Position numbers and translations under genes: made by a program
Assembly: GCF_000590475.1 (NCBI RefSeq)
Contig: NZ_CP007441.1
Location: 3,974,660 to 4,038,659 of the forward strand
Length of the DNA stretch: 64,000 nt
DNA from: Stutzerimonas stutzeri
GTDB lineage: Bacteria; Pseudomonadota; Gammaproteobacteria; Pseudomonadales; Pseudomonadaceae
Reading direction: 5' to 3'
The notes under the pieces: model-generated
What the model was told of the DNA's origin: nothing
The model's input: the letters and a program-made list of their open reading frames with translations, nothing else
Database searches by the model: none
In this document: positions 53,947-62,632 of the stretch, piece by piece
Layout: each line of letters opens with the position of its first letter
Position numbering within the stretch: the stretch's first letter is position 1

Positions 53947-55832
53947 GGTTTAGACCCCTCGGCTGTCAGCGGGGGCGCAAACGCCGCCTTCAGCTCGCCA
54001 GCTTCGTTCAGCAACCAGGCGTCCATGACCTGCTTGGCCACCGGGGCCGCAACACCGGAGCCGGACTCACCGTTCTCGACCATGACCGCTACCGCGATTT
54101 GCGGGTCATGCACCGGTGCGAACGCGATGAACAAGGCGTGGTCGCGGTGCCGTTCGGCGAGCTTGTCGCTGTCGTATCGCTCGCCCTGCTTGATGGCGAC
54201 CACCTGTGCGGTACCGCTTTTACCGGCGATGCGATAGTGAGCCGTATCACCGACCTTCTTTGCTGTGCCGCGCGCGCCGTGCAACACTTTTTCCATACCG
54301 CCGATCGCGGCATCCCAGTAGTGCGGGTCACGCAACCGAATGTCCGGCATCGGATTCGGATCAACGGGCGATACGCCCTCGATGCTCTTCGCCAGATGCG
54401 GGCGAATCCACTTGCCGTGATTCGCCATCAGCGCGGTCGCCTGGGCCAGTTGCAGCGGCGTGGCCTGCATGTAACCTTGCCCGATCCCCAAAATGACGGT
54501 TTCGCCGGGATACCAGGGTTGGCGGTAACGCGCACGCTTCCATTCACGTGAAGGCATCAAGCCGGCAGTTTCCTCGAACATATCCAGCGCCACACGTTGA
54601 CCGATGCCGAAGCGGGTCATGTATTCGTACATCCGGTCGATGCCCATCTTATGGGCCAAGTCGTAGAAATAGGTGTCGTTGGAACGATAGATCGCCGTCT
54701 CCAGGTTCACCCAGCCGTCTCCACCCCGGTTCCAGTTACGATACTTGTGCTTCACGTTCGGCAGCTGAAAGAAACCGGGATCGAACACTTTGGCTTCTTC
54801 GGTGGTGACACCGGAGTCGAGACCGGCAATCGCCATCATCGGCTTGATCGTCGAACCCGGTGGATACAAGCCGCGCAGCACGCGGTTGAACAACGGCTGG
54901 TCGATCGAATCGCGCAGTTCGCCGTACGCCTTGAAGCTGATGCCCGTGACGAACAGATTGGGATCGAAGCTCGGTTGACTGACCATCGCCAGCACTTCAC
55001 CGGTTGCCGGCTGCAACGCCACGATAGCGCCTCGACGCCCGGCCAGCGCGGCCTCGGCCGCTTTTTGAAGTTCTAAATCGAGCGTCAGCGTGATGTCCTT
55101 GCCAGGAATCGGATCAGTGCGCTTGAGCACCCGCAACACGCGCCCGCGAGCGTTTGTTTCGACTTCTTCGTAGCCCACCTGCCCATGCAAAGAGTCCTCA
55201 TAAAAGCGCTCGATGCCGGTCTTGCCGATATGGTGGGTGCCGCTGTAATTGACCGGATCGAGCTGCTTGACCTCCGCCTCGTTGATCCGGCCGACGTAGC
55301 CAACCGAGTGCGCAAAATGCTCACCCTGCGGATAATGCCGAACCAGCTGCGCCGCGACCTCGACGCCGGGCAGGCGGAACTGATCCACGGCGATGCGAGC
55401 GATCTGTTCCTCAGACAACTCGTACATAATCGGCACCGGCTCGAATGGCCGGCGCCCCTGTAGCACGCGCTTTTCGAACAGCTCGCGCTCCTCGCTCGAC
55501 AGTTCAAGCACTTCGACCACGGTATCCAGCGTCTTGCGCCAATCTTCCGCGCGCTCGCGAGTGACCGTCAGACTGAAGCTCGGGCGGTTGTCGGCGATGA
55601 TCTTGCCGGCCCGATCGAAGATCAGTCCACGGTTGGGCGGAATGGGTTGGACATGGACGCGGTTGTTTTCCGAGAGCGTCGAATGGTACTGGTACTGGAT
55701 GACCTGAAGGTAATACAAACGCGCAATCAACAGGCCGATCAGCAGCAATACCATCGCCGCGCCCACAAGCACGCGCTGACGCACCAAACGGGCGTCTTTT
55801 TCATGGTCCTTGAGGGGAATCGGCTGGGACAT
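53943..55832 (-). CDS. mrdA: Penicillin-binding protein 2 (elongation transpeptidase)
   Basis: Class B PBP of 629 residues with one N-terminal transmembrane helix (VLVGAAMVLLLIGLLIARL), a pedestal or dimerisation domain (about 60-230) and a transpeptidase domain. Active-site motifs are YPPGSTIKPM (nucleophile Ser), YRSNDTYFYD (SxN) and AGKSGTAQVV (KSGT). It partners RodA in rod-shape peptidoglycan synthesis. Often named pbpA in pseudomonads. Confidence 0.96.
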   Translation of the reverse strand: MSQPIPLKDHEKDARLVRQRVLVGAAMVLLLIGLLIARLYYLQVIQYQYHSTLSENNRVHVQPIPPNRGLIFDRAGKIIADNRPSFSLTVTRERAEDWRKTLDTVVEVLELSSEERELFEKRVLQGRRPFEPVPIMYELSEEQIARIAVDQFRLPGVEVAAQLVRHYPQGEHFAHSVGYVGRINEAEVKQLDPVNYSGTHHIGKTGIERFYEDSLHGQVGYEEVETNARGRVLRVLKRTDPIPGKDITLTLDLELQKAAEAALAGRRGAIVALQPATGEVLAMVSQPSFDPNLFVTGISFKAYGELRDSIDQPLFNRVLRGLYPPGSTIKPMMAIAGLDSGVTTEEAKVFDPGFFQLPNVKHKYRNWNRGGDGWVNLETAIYRSNDTYFYDLAHKMGIDRMYEYMTRFGIGQRVALDMFEETAGLMPSREWKRARYRQPWYPGETVILGIGQGYMQATPLQLAQATALMANHGKWIRPHLAKSIEGVSPVDPNPMPDIRLRDPHYWDAAIGGMEKVLHGARGTAKKVGDTAHYRIAGKSGTAQVVAIKQGERYDSDKLAERHRDHALFIAFAPVHDPQIAVAVMVENGESGSGVAAPVAKQVMDAWLLNEAGELKAAFAPPLTAEGSKP

Positions 55833-55848
55833 CTTGGGTTTGGCTGTA

Positions 55849-56316
55849 CTACTTGTGGTAAGGGTGACCCGACAGCAACGTCCAGGCGCGATAAATCTGC
55901 TCGCCGATGAGGATGCGCACCAGCGGATGTGGCAAGGTCAGCGGCGAAAGCGACCAGCGCTGCTCACTGCGCGCACAAACCTCGGGCGCCAACCCTTCCG
56001 GCCCGCCCACCATCAGGTTGACGTTGCGCGCATCGAGGCGCCAGCGCTCCAGTTCGGCGGCCAGCTGCTCGGTGCTCCACGGCCGTCCCGTCACTTCCAG
56101 CGTGACGATTCGTTCACCGGGCTGGACCTTCGCCAGCATGGCCTCGCCTTCCTGACGAATCAACCGCGCCACGTCGGCATTCTTGCCGCGCGTGTTAAGC
56201 GATATTTCATGCAGTTCCAGCGGCAGCTCGGATGGAAGACGCTTGGCATATTCGTGCCAACCGTCTTCGACCCAACGCGGCATCTTCGAGCCCACCGCGA
56301 TCAGCTTGATCCGCAT
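55849..56316 (-). CDS. rlmH: 23S rRNA pseudouridine-1915 N3-methyltransferase
   Basis: SPOUT methyltransferase of 155 residues modifying helix 69. MRIKLIAVGSKMPRWVEDG at the start, VTLEVTGRPWSTEQLA, the SAM-binding NLMVGGPEGLAPEV and the terminal PLTLPHPLVRILIGEQIYRA with HPYHK are canonical. A longer frame to 56367 adds non-conserved residues. It lies between mrdA and rsfS, the usual order. Confidence 0.96.
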   Translation of the reverse strand: MRIKLIAVGSKMPRWVEDGWHEYAKRLPSELPLELHEISLNTRGKNADVARLIRQEGEAMLAKVQPGERIVTLEVTGRPWSTEQLAAELERWRLDARNVNLMVGGPEGLAPEVCARSEQRWSLSPLTLPHPLVRILIGEQIYRAWTLLSGHPYHK

Positions 56317-56323
56317 GGATCGC

Positions 56324-56683
56324 TTATTCCTGCTCGCCTGCGTGCTGCGCGCGACTCTGCTCGGCACCCTGCCAGAGACGCTCGAGATCGTAGAACTGGC
56401 GAGTCGGTACCTGCATCACATGCACCACCACATCACCCAGATCCAACAGGGCCCACTCACCGCCATCCAGGCCTTCACTGCCGAGCGGACGCACGCCCTG
56501 CTCCTTGACTTTCTCCAGCACGTTGTCGGCCAGCGACTTCACGTGACGGCTGGAGGTACCGCTGGCGATCACCATGAAATCGGTGACACTGGTCTTGCCG
56601 CGCACATCGATGGTGGTGATGTCGGCGCCTTTAAGATCTTCCAGGGCGCTCACGGCGAGCTGGACCAACGAATCATTTTGCAT
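56324..56683 (-). CDS. rsfS: Ribosomal silencing factor RsfS
   Basis: Binds ribosomal protein uL14 and blocks subunit joining in starvation; 119 residues. The DUF143 core is evident: KGADITTIDVRGKTSVTDFM, VIASGTSSRHVKSLADNV, GEWALLDLGDVVVHVM and REFYDLE-like RQFYDLERLW. ATG at 56683 is chosen; an upstream TTG at 56695 lies closer to GAGG and cannot be excluded. Confidence 0.94.
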   Translation of the reverse strand: MQNDSLVQLAVSALEDLKGADITTIDVRGKTSVTDFMVIASGTSSRHVKSLADNVLEKVKEQGVRPLGSEGLDGGEWALLDLGDVVVHVMQVPTRQFYDLERLWQGAEQSRAQHAGEQE

Positions 56684-56697
56684 AGCTTGAAACAACC

Positions 56698-57357
56698 TCA
56701 GTTCGACGCCCGGTACAGTCCGTGCGCGTTGATATAAGCCAGTACGGCGTCGGGGACCAGGAAACGGACCGACCGGCCACTGGCCAGAAATTGACGAATT
56801 CGCGTTGCCGACACCTCGAGCGGTGCTTGCCAGACGAAAGCGATTTGTCCACCGCGGCCGGAAAGCGCCAGCGGATCGTTCACGCTGCGTGCCGCGAGCA
56901 GGTCACGCAGCGCTTCCGGCGCCTCACTGTCGGCATCCGGCCGTTGCATGACAAGGATGTGGCAGTGCTCGAGCAGCTCTTCCCAGCGATGCCAGCTGGG
57001 AAGCCCGCAAAAGGCGTCCCAACCGACGATAAGGAAAATCTGATCGTCGCGCTCCAGCTCTCCACGCAGCGACTCCAACGTGTCGAGGGTGTACGACGGC
57101 TTGTCGCGCTCCAGCTCGCGCGCATCGACCGCGAGCTGGGGCAGGTCCTGCACTGCCAACCGGACCATGGCCAGACGGTCCTGTGCAGAGCTGTTAGGTG
57201 TTTCACGGTGTGGGGGGCGAAAATTCGGAACCAGACGAACCTCGTCCAGCCCCAGCGTTTCGGCCACTTCCAGCGCCCCGCGCAAGTGCCCTATGTGCAC
57301 CGGATCGAAGGTACCGCCGAGAACGCCGATGCGCCGTGGCGCGCCAGTAGCGCTCAT
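56698..57357 (-). CDS. nadD: Nicotinate-nucleotide adenylyltransferase
   Basis: NAD synthesis enzyme converting nicotinate mononucleotide to deamido-NAD, 219 residues. The nucleotidyltransferase motif GVLGGTFDPVHIGHLRGA (about 11-28) and the C-terminal VSATRIRQFLASG are present. The ATG shares one base with the proA stop (TGATG), so the two are translationally coupled. Confidence 0.95.
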   Translation of the reverse strand: MSATGAPRRIGVLGGTFDPVHIGHLRGALEVAETLGLDEVRLVPNFRPPHRETPNSSAQDRLAMVRLAVQDLPQLAVDARELERDKPSYTLDTLESLRGELERDDQIFLIVGWDAFCGLPSWHRWEELLEHCHILVMQRPDADSEAPEALRDLLAARSVNDPLALSGRGGQIAFVWQAPLEVSATRIRQFLASGRSVRFLVPDAVLAYINAHGLYRASN

Positions 57358-58622
57358 CAAGTACGCACGTGGCCGTCGCCAAACACCACATACTTTTCGC
57401 TGGTCAGCCCTTCCAGGCCAACCGGGCCGCGCGCGTGAAGCTTATCGGTAGAAATGCCGATTTCTGCACCTAGCCCGTACTCGAACCCGTCGGCGAAACG
57501 GGTGGAGGCGTTAACCATCACTGATGCCGAGTCGACTTCGGTGATGAAGCGGCGAGCATCCGTGAAGTTTTCCGTGACGATCGCGTCGGTGTGCTGCGAA
57601 CCATAGCGGTTGATGTGCTCGATCGCCTGGTTAAGAGAGTCGACCACCCTGATCGACAGAATCGGTGCGTTGTATTCGGTGGCCCAATCCTCTTCACTGG
57701 CAGCCGCCACGTCGACACCGAGCAGCTCGCAGCTCCGTGGACAGCCGCGCAGCTCGACACCCTTGTCGCGATAGATGGCGGCCAGTGGCGGCAGCACTCG
57801 CGCCGCGATGGCACCATGCACCAGCAACGTCTCCATGGTGTTGCAAGGCGCGTAGCGTTGGGTCTTGGCGTTGTCGGCGATGCGAATGGCCTTGTCGACA
57901 TCGGCTGCCTGATCGATGAACACGTGGCAAATGCCGTCCAGGTGCTTGATCACCGGCACCTTGGCGTCGCGGCTAATGCGCTCGATCAGGCCCTTGCCGC
58001 CGCGCGGCACGATGACATCAACATATTCAGGCATGGTGATCAGCGCGCCAACGGCGGCACGGTCGGTGGTCTCAACGACCTGTACCGCTGCTGCCGGCAA
58101 CTCGGCCTCGGCCAGCCCCAGCTGGATGCATCGGGCAATCGCCTGGTTCGAATAAATCGCTTCCGAACCGCCGCGCAGAATGGTCGCATTGCCAGACTTC
58201 AGGCAGAGGCTGGCAGCATCGATGGTCACGTTCGGCCGCGACTCGTAGATGATGCCGACCACGCCCAGCGGCACGCGCATCTTGCCGACCTGAATACCTG
58301 AAGGCAGATAGCGCATGTCGCGAATCTCGCCGATGGGATCGGGCAGGGTCGCCACCTGACGCAGCCCTTCGATCATGTCGTCGATGCGCGCCGGGGTCAG
58401 CGCCAGTCGATCGAGCATGGCCTCGTCCAGGCCATTCGCGCGCCCTGCCGCGAGGTCTTGCTGGTTGGCTGCCACCAACTCTTCGCGCGCGGCATCGAGC
58501 GCGGCGGCGGCGGCGTGCAGCGCCCGGTTCTTCTGCGCGGTGGTGGCACGTGCAAGCACACGCGACGCCTCGCGCGCGGCGCGACCGAGGCGGGTCATGT
58601 AGTCGAGTACGGACTCGGTCAT
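57357..58622 (-). CDS. proA: Gamma-glutamyl phosphate reductase
   Basis: Second enzyme of proline synthesis, 421 residues of the aldehyde dehydrogenase fold. The catalytic cysteine is in QRYAPCNTMETLLVH, and GVVGIIYESRPNVTIDAASL and VIVPRGGKGLIERI are typical. It is the first gene of the proA-nadD-rsfS-rlmH-mrdA-rodA-sltB1-rlpA series on this strand. The 265 bases upstream, shared with the DedA-PAP2 gene, show no promoter I can call with confidence. Confidence 0.95.
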   Translation of the reverse strand: MTESVLDYMTRLGRAAREASRVLARATTAQKNRALHAAAAALDAAREELVAANQQDLAAGRANGLDEAMLDRLALTPARIDDMIEGLRQVATLPDPIGEIRDMRYLPSGIQVGKMRVPLGVVGIIYESRPNVTIDAASLCLKSGNATILRGGSEAIYSNQAIARCIQLGLAEAELPAAAVQVVETTDRAAVGALITMPEYVDVIVPRGGKGLIERISRDAKVPVIKHLDGICHVFIDQAADVDKAIRIADNAKTQRYAPCNTMETLLVHGAIAARVLPPLAAIYRDKGVELRGCPRSCELLGVDVAAASEEDWATEYNAPILSIRVVDSLNQAIEHINRYGSQHTDAIVTENFTDARRFITEVDSASVMVNASTRFADGFEYGLGAEIGISTDKLHARGPVGLEGLTSEKYVVFGDGHVRT

Positions 58623-58887
58623 GGTCTGGCTGGCCTGATGGAGGGAAAGCCGCTGATTATAGCCGCCAAGAACCCTCCCGCACAGCGGTGCCGGGCGAAT
58701 GGCCGTAACGCACCGGATGCACGTGGAACAACCACTGCCCGCAGCGGTAACAATGCGCAGCCAGGCAACGCGGGATCAAGCCATCGGTCGGGAACCATTC
58801 GCCACCACGTCCAGCATTATCATGGTTAAGGTTGAAACCGGCGCGCCAGCTGCCGGGTCGAAACCGTCTCGATTCAAGGAAAAACCC

Positions 58888-60207
58888 ATGCCCGAATGGC
58901 TCATCGCTCTGAATAGCTGGCTCGCTGAGAATCCGCAATGGCTGGGTCTGAGCCTGTTCCTGGTGGCTTGCCTGGAATGCTTGGCCGTGGTCGGCCTGCT
59001 GATGCCTGGCACCGTGATGGTGTTCGCCATCGCTGTGCTCGCCGGCAGCGGGGTGCTGAGTCTTGGCGAGACGTTGCTGCTGGGCTACGCCGGGGGCCTG
59101 TTGGGCGATCTGCTGTCTTACGGCCTGGGCCGGCGTTATCACCAGAACATTCGCAGCATGCGCGGCCTGCGCGACCATCCCGAATGGCTGACCCGCGCCG
59201 AGCTGTACTTCGAGCGCTACGGTATCGCCAGCCTCCTTGTAGGCCGCTTCATCGGCCCGCTGCGCCCCATGCTGCCACTCACGGCAGGGATGCTCGACAT
59301 GCCTTTCGGGCGCTTTTTCCTGGTCAGCCTGATTGCCGCTGCGGGCTGGTCGATGGCCTATCTGCTGCCGGGCTGGACGGCCGGTGCCGCCGTGCGACTG
59401 CCTTTGCCGGACGGCTTCTGGGGCGAAGCAGGCATTGTTTTGGCAGCGTTGCTGCTGCTCCTCGGCAGTGTGGTGCATTGCAGCCTGCATCAGATGCGCT
59501 GGGTCACGCCGTTGGCCGCCGGTCTCAGCGCCGTCATTCTGATCGGCCTGTTCTTCGGCTGGCCTTATCTGGTGGAGTTCGACGAAGGCCTGATGAAAGT
59601 TGTCCAAGGCGAGCGCAGCCCGATATTCGATCGTTTCGTAGTCGTAGTCACACGCGCCGGCGATTTCCATACCCAGCTCTGGGCTGCGGTATTGTTGAGC
59701 CTGTTGCTAATCGTGGTGAAGCAATGGCGTGCGGCGGCGTTCGCCATCCTCACGCTGCTGGGCACGGCAATGGCCAACGGCGCGCTGAAGGCGACGTTCG
59801 GGCGGGTCCGCCCGGAAATCCTGCTCGAACCCCTGCACAGCTTCAGTTTCCCCAGCGGTCATAGCTCGGCGGCATTCGCGTTCTTTCTCACTCTCGGGGT
59901 CCTTGCAGGGCGCGGCCAGCCACCGCGCCTGCGCCTCGCCTGGGTGCTGCTGGCGGGACTGCCGGCAACCGCCATCGCGTTGTCACGAGTCTATCTGGGG
60001 GTGCACTGGCCGACCGACGTGATCGCTGGCGCGGTTCTGGCCGCCACTATTTGCGCCGCAAGCCTGACCATCGTGCAATGGCGCGCACCGATGAACGCAC
60101 TTTCGCCCAAGGTGTGGTGGCTGATTCTACCCGCAACCCTGGGCCTGATCGGCGCGTTTTCGATCTGGGCATTGCCAGGCGCCTTATTGCTGTATCGCTA
60201 TCAGTAG
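58888..60207 (+). CDS. DedA-PAP2 fusion membrane protein
   Basis: Inner-membrane protein of 439 residues joining two lipid-related domains. The N-terminal half (about 1-190) is a DedA/VTT domain with GLLMPGTVMVFAIAVLAGSG and ERYGIASLLVGRFIGPLRPM. The C-terminal half (about 240-420) is a PAP2 phosphatase with all three motifs: KATFGRVRP, SFPSGHSS and SRVYLGVHWPTDV. DedA proteins are implicated in flipping polyprenyl or phospholipid carriers and PAP2 proteins dephosphorylate such lipids, so the fusion may recycle undecaprenyl pyrophosphate. Start MPEWLIAL follows AAGGA. Confidence 0.9.
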   Translation: MPEWLIALNSWLAENPQWLGLSLFLVACLECLAVVGLLMPGTVMVFAIAVLAGSGVLSLGETLLLGYAGGLLGDLLSYGLGRRYHQNIRSMRGLRDHPEWLTRAELYFERYGIASLLVGRFIGPLRPMLPLTAGMLDMPFGRFFLVSLIAAAGWSMAYLLPGWTAGAAVRLPLPDGFWGEAGIVLAALLLLLGSVVHCSLHQMRWVTPLAAGLSAVILIGLFFGWPYLVEFDEGLMKVVQGERSPIFDRFVVVVTRAGDFHTQLWAAVLLSLLLIVVKQWRAAAFAILTLLGTAMANGALKATFGRVRPEILLEPLHSFSFPSGHSSAAFAFFLTLGVLAGRGQPPRLRLAWVLLAGLPATAIALSRVYLGVHWPTDVIAGAVLAATICAASLTIVQWRAPMNALSPKVWWLILPATLGLIGAFSIWALPGALLLYRYQ

Positions 60208-60226
60208 CCTACCGGCAACCGCGACC

Positions 60227-60829
60227 CTACTCGTCGTCGCTATCGACTGCGTCGCCCTGTAATTGCTCCAGCCAATGCTGAATGCGCTGCAGTTGCAGCG
60301 GTGCATCGTCCAACTGCAGCAGTTCGACCTTCTGTTCCGGCTGGAACGGCAACAGATAGGCCAGCTGGTGCGCCAGGGAACGCTGCCCCTGCACGGTGCC
60401 GCCCATACCCAGGGATTCGACCAAGGGATGTTGCCCGAGAGCCTCCAGCAGAATCGCCAGATCAGCGTGTTCGTCACCCAGGGGCAAATCGTCACCTTCG
60501 TCGCGCCAACTGATCTCGGCCACGGTCAACTGATCACGCTGCACCTGCGCCGATAGCACATCGAAGCGACGGCCGCCCTCGACCCGGATGCCCAGCAAAC
60601 CGTTGGGCCGCTGCTGCCAGTCCCGTATCAGCGCCTCGCAACCGGTCAAGGCGTATTCGGTCGCGGCCAGGCCCACCTCGCTGCCCTCGATGAGGCGGAC
60701 TACACCGAAGCCATGTTCGCCTTTCAAGCAGTTGCTGACCATGTCCAGATAACGCGCCTCGAATATCTGCAGATCAAGGGTGCAACCGGGAAACAACACG
60801 GTATCGAGCGGAAACAACGGCAACTTCAT
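60227..60829 (-). CDS. Lon N-terminal (LON substrate-binding) domain protein
   Basis: Stand-alone LonN/PUA-like protein of 200 residues with no AAA or protease domain. The start KLPLFPLDTVLFPGCTLDLQ and IFEARYLDMVSNCLKGEHGFG are classic. Function is unknown; it may bind unfolded proteins or peptides. It converges on the DedA-PAP2 gene and lies 9 bases downstream of lrgB on the same strand. Confidence 0.9.
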   Translation of the reverse strand: MKLPLFPLDTVLFPGCTLDLQIFEARYLDMVSNCLKGEHGFGVVRLIEGSEVGLAATEYALTGCEALIRDWQQRPNGLLGIRVEGGRRFDVLSAQVQRDQLTVAEISWRDEGDDLPLGDEHADLAILLEALGQHPLVESLGMGGTVQGQRSLAHQLAYLLPFQPEQKVELLQLDDAPLQLQRIQHWLEQLQGDAVDSDDE

Positions 60830-60838
60830 GCGGACTCC

Positions 60839-61558
60839 TTATGACAACAGCAACACAGCCAGCGGTAGCAGCACCGCCGTCATCACGCCCATCAGACTCA
60901 TCGACAACGCCGCGAAGGCACCACACTCGTCGCCTTCCTGCATCGCTTGTGCAGTGCCCACCGCGTGGGCGGTCAGGCCCAGCGCCATGCCTCGTGCCGC
61001 AGGATGCTGAACGCCAAACCGGCGCAACAGTTCCGGACCGACGATCGCGCCGATGATGCCGGTGATCATCACGAACACCGCCGCCAGCGCCACCACCCCG
61101 CCGATCTGCTCGGCCACCAGCATGGCGATGGGCGAGGTCACGGACTTCGGCGCCAGGGTCATGAGAATCATCTGATCAGCCCCGAAGGCCCAGGCCAGGG
61201 CCATGCCCAGCGCCGTGGCGCCGGTACCGGCCAACAGCAGGGTAAGCATGATCGGCCCGAACAGCTCACGGATGCGCCGCAAATTGAGATACAACGGCAC
61301 TGCCAGTGCCACGGTGGCCGGCCCGAGCAGCACGGTGAGCATCTGCGCGCTGCCGCGATATTCGTCGTAGCTGAGGCCGCAGGCCAGCAGGATGCCGATG
61401 ACCATGAGCATCGATACCAGTACCGGTTGCAGAAACACCCAGCGGGTCTTTTCGTAGGCGGCATAAGCCAATTGAAAGGCCGCCAGGGTGATCGCCACGC
61501 CAAACAGTGGATGATGGATTACGGCGTCCCAGGCCGCCTGCCATTGCACTGTCATCAT
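60839..61558 (-). CDS. lrgB: LrgB/CidB-family membrane protein
   Basis: Inner-membrane protein of 239 residues with about seven helices. Family landmarks are HPLFGVAITLAAFQLAYAAY, LGPATVALAVPLYLNLRRIR, LAPKSVTSPIAMLVAEQIGG and RGMALGLTAHAVGTAQAMQE. LrgAB/CidAB are holin-like or pyruvate-uptake systems depending on species. Adjacent ATGs at 61558 and 61555 overlap the lrgA stop, so the pair is coupled. Confidence 0.92.
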   Translation of the reverse strand: MMTVQWQAAWDAVIHHPLFGVAITLAAFQLAYAAYEKTRWVFLQPVLVSMLMVIGILLACGLSYDEYRGSAQMLTVLLGPATVALAVPLYLNLRRIRELFGPIMLTLLLAGTGATALGMALAWAFGADQMILMTLAPKSVTSPIAMLVAEQIGGVVALAAVFVMITGIIGAIVGPELLRRFGVQHPAARGMALGLTAHAVGTAQAMQEGDECGAFAALSMSLMGVMTAVLLPLAVLLLS

Positions 61559-61917
61559 GCTCGGCCCGCCTTGCGTTGCTGGCGACGAATCAACGCCTGC
61601 ATCAGCCAGCCGGTAAATAACAGCGACACCAGCAGCGAAAGCACCAACACCCCGACGATGGCCCAGAAATCATCCAGAATCGCCTCGGTATAGGCGATCA
61701 CGCCCACGGCTGGCGGGACCAGCAGCAGCGGCAGATAACGCAACAAGCTCCGGGCCGCCAACTGCAGCGATTCGCTGGCCTGGCCGCGTGCCAATAGCGC
61801 CAGAAACAGCAGCAGAAGCCCGATGATTGGCCCAGGCAGTATCGGCAAAACCATCACGTTGAGCGCGGTGCCGAGCAGTTGGAACAGCACCAGCCAGGTT
61901 AGCCCGCGTAGCAGCAT
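61555..61917 (-). CDS. lrgA: LrgA/CidA-family holin-like protein
   Basis: Four-helix inner-membrane protein of 120 residues. LVLFQLLGTALNVMVLPILP and GPIIGLLLLFLALL, then LLVPPAVGVIAYTEAILDDF, fit CidA/LrgA. The ATG at 61917 follows GGAGACGTTC; the longer frame to 62046 is not conserved. No LytR-type or CidR-type regulator is beside it in the window. The 184 bases upstream are shared with the divergent MaoC gene. Confidence 0.9.
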   Translation of the reverse strand: MLLRGLTWLVLFQLLGTALNVMVLPILPGPIIGLLLLFLALLARGQASESLQLAARSLLRYLPLLLVPPAVGVIAYTEAILDDFWAIVGVLVLSLLVSLLFTGWLMQALIRRQQRKAGRA

Positions 61918-62101
61918 GAACGTCTCCGAAGCAAAAGAAGCGCAATTATAGGCATCTCCCCACAACGAAACCTGCTGCGTATGCCGGCCCTGCCTATGAC
62001 CCGCCATTCGCAACAGCATGCGTGCTTGATTCGCCACTAGGCGCATGCTGATCTAGCCGTCCGCGCTGTACCGAATAAAACAACAAACGCCCGGAGGACA
62101 T

Positions 62102-62557
62102 ATGCCGCAGGTACCCGTAGCAGAACTCAAGGACTACATTGGCAAGGAGCTCGGCCGCTCCGAATGGTTCACCATCGATCAGCAGCGAGTCGACCAGTTT
62201 GCCGATTGCACCGGCGACCACCAGTTCATCCATATCGATCCAGAGAAGGCCGCGCAGACCCCTTTTGGCGGGACCATTGCGCACGGCTATCTATCGCTGT
62301 CGTTGCTGCCGATGCTGATGGAGAGCCTCATGGTCAGACCCGAAGGCACCAAGATGGGCGTCAATTATGGACTCGACAGCCTGCGCTTCATTCAGCCGGT
62401 CAGAGTCGGCTCACGGGTGCGCGTGGCGGCGACATTGCTCGACGCCTACGAGAAGAACCCGGGGCAGTGGCTGCTCAAAGGCCGCGCGGTGATGGAGATC
62501 GAAGGTGTAGAAAAACCCGCCTACATCGCCGAAACCCTGGCGCTCTGCATTGTCTGA
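62102..62557 (+). CDS. MaoC-like (R)-specific enoyl-CoA hydratase
   Basis: Single hot-dog-fold protein of 151 residues. The catalytic motif is present: QQRVDQFADCTGDHQFIHID (about residues 28-47, Asp and His), with PFGGTIAHGYLSLSLLPML after it. It should hydrate trans-2-enoyl-CoA in fatty-acid or polyhydroxyalkanoate metabolism; the chain-length preference is unknown. The ATG follows GGAGGACAT. Confidence 0.88.
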   Translation: MPQVPVAELKDYIGKELGRSEWFTIDQQRVDQFADCTGDHQFIHIDPEKAAQTPFGGTIAHGYLSLSLLPMLMESLMVRPEGTKMGVNYGLDSLRFIQPVRVGSRVRVAATLLDAYEKNPGQWLLKGRAVMEIEGVEKPAYIAETLALCIV

Positions 62558-62632
62558 TTCGACGGGGTGCGCCATTGCCGCACCCCGCCTGGTTTGCGGC
62601 ATACTCCCGGCATCGCCTTTCTGGATCGCCGC

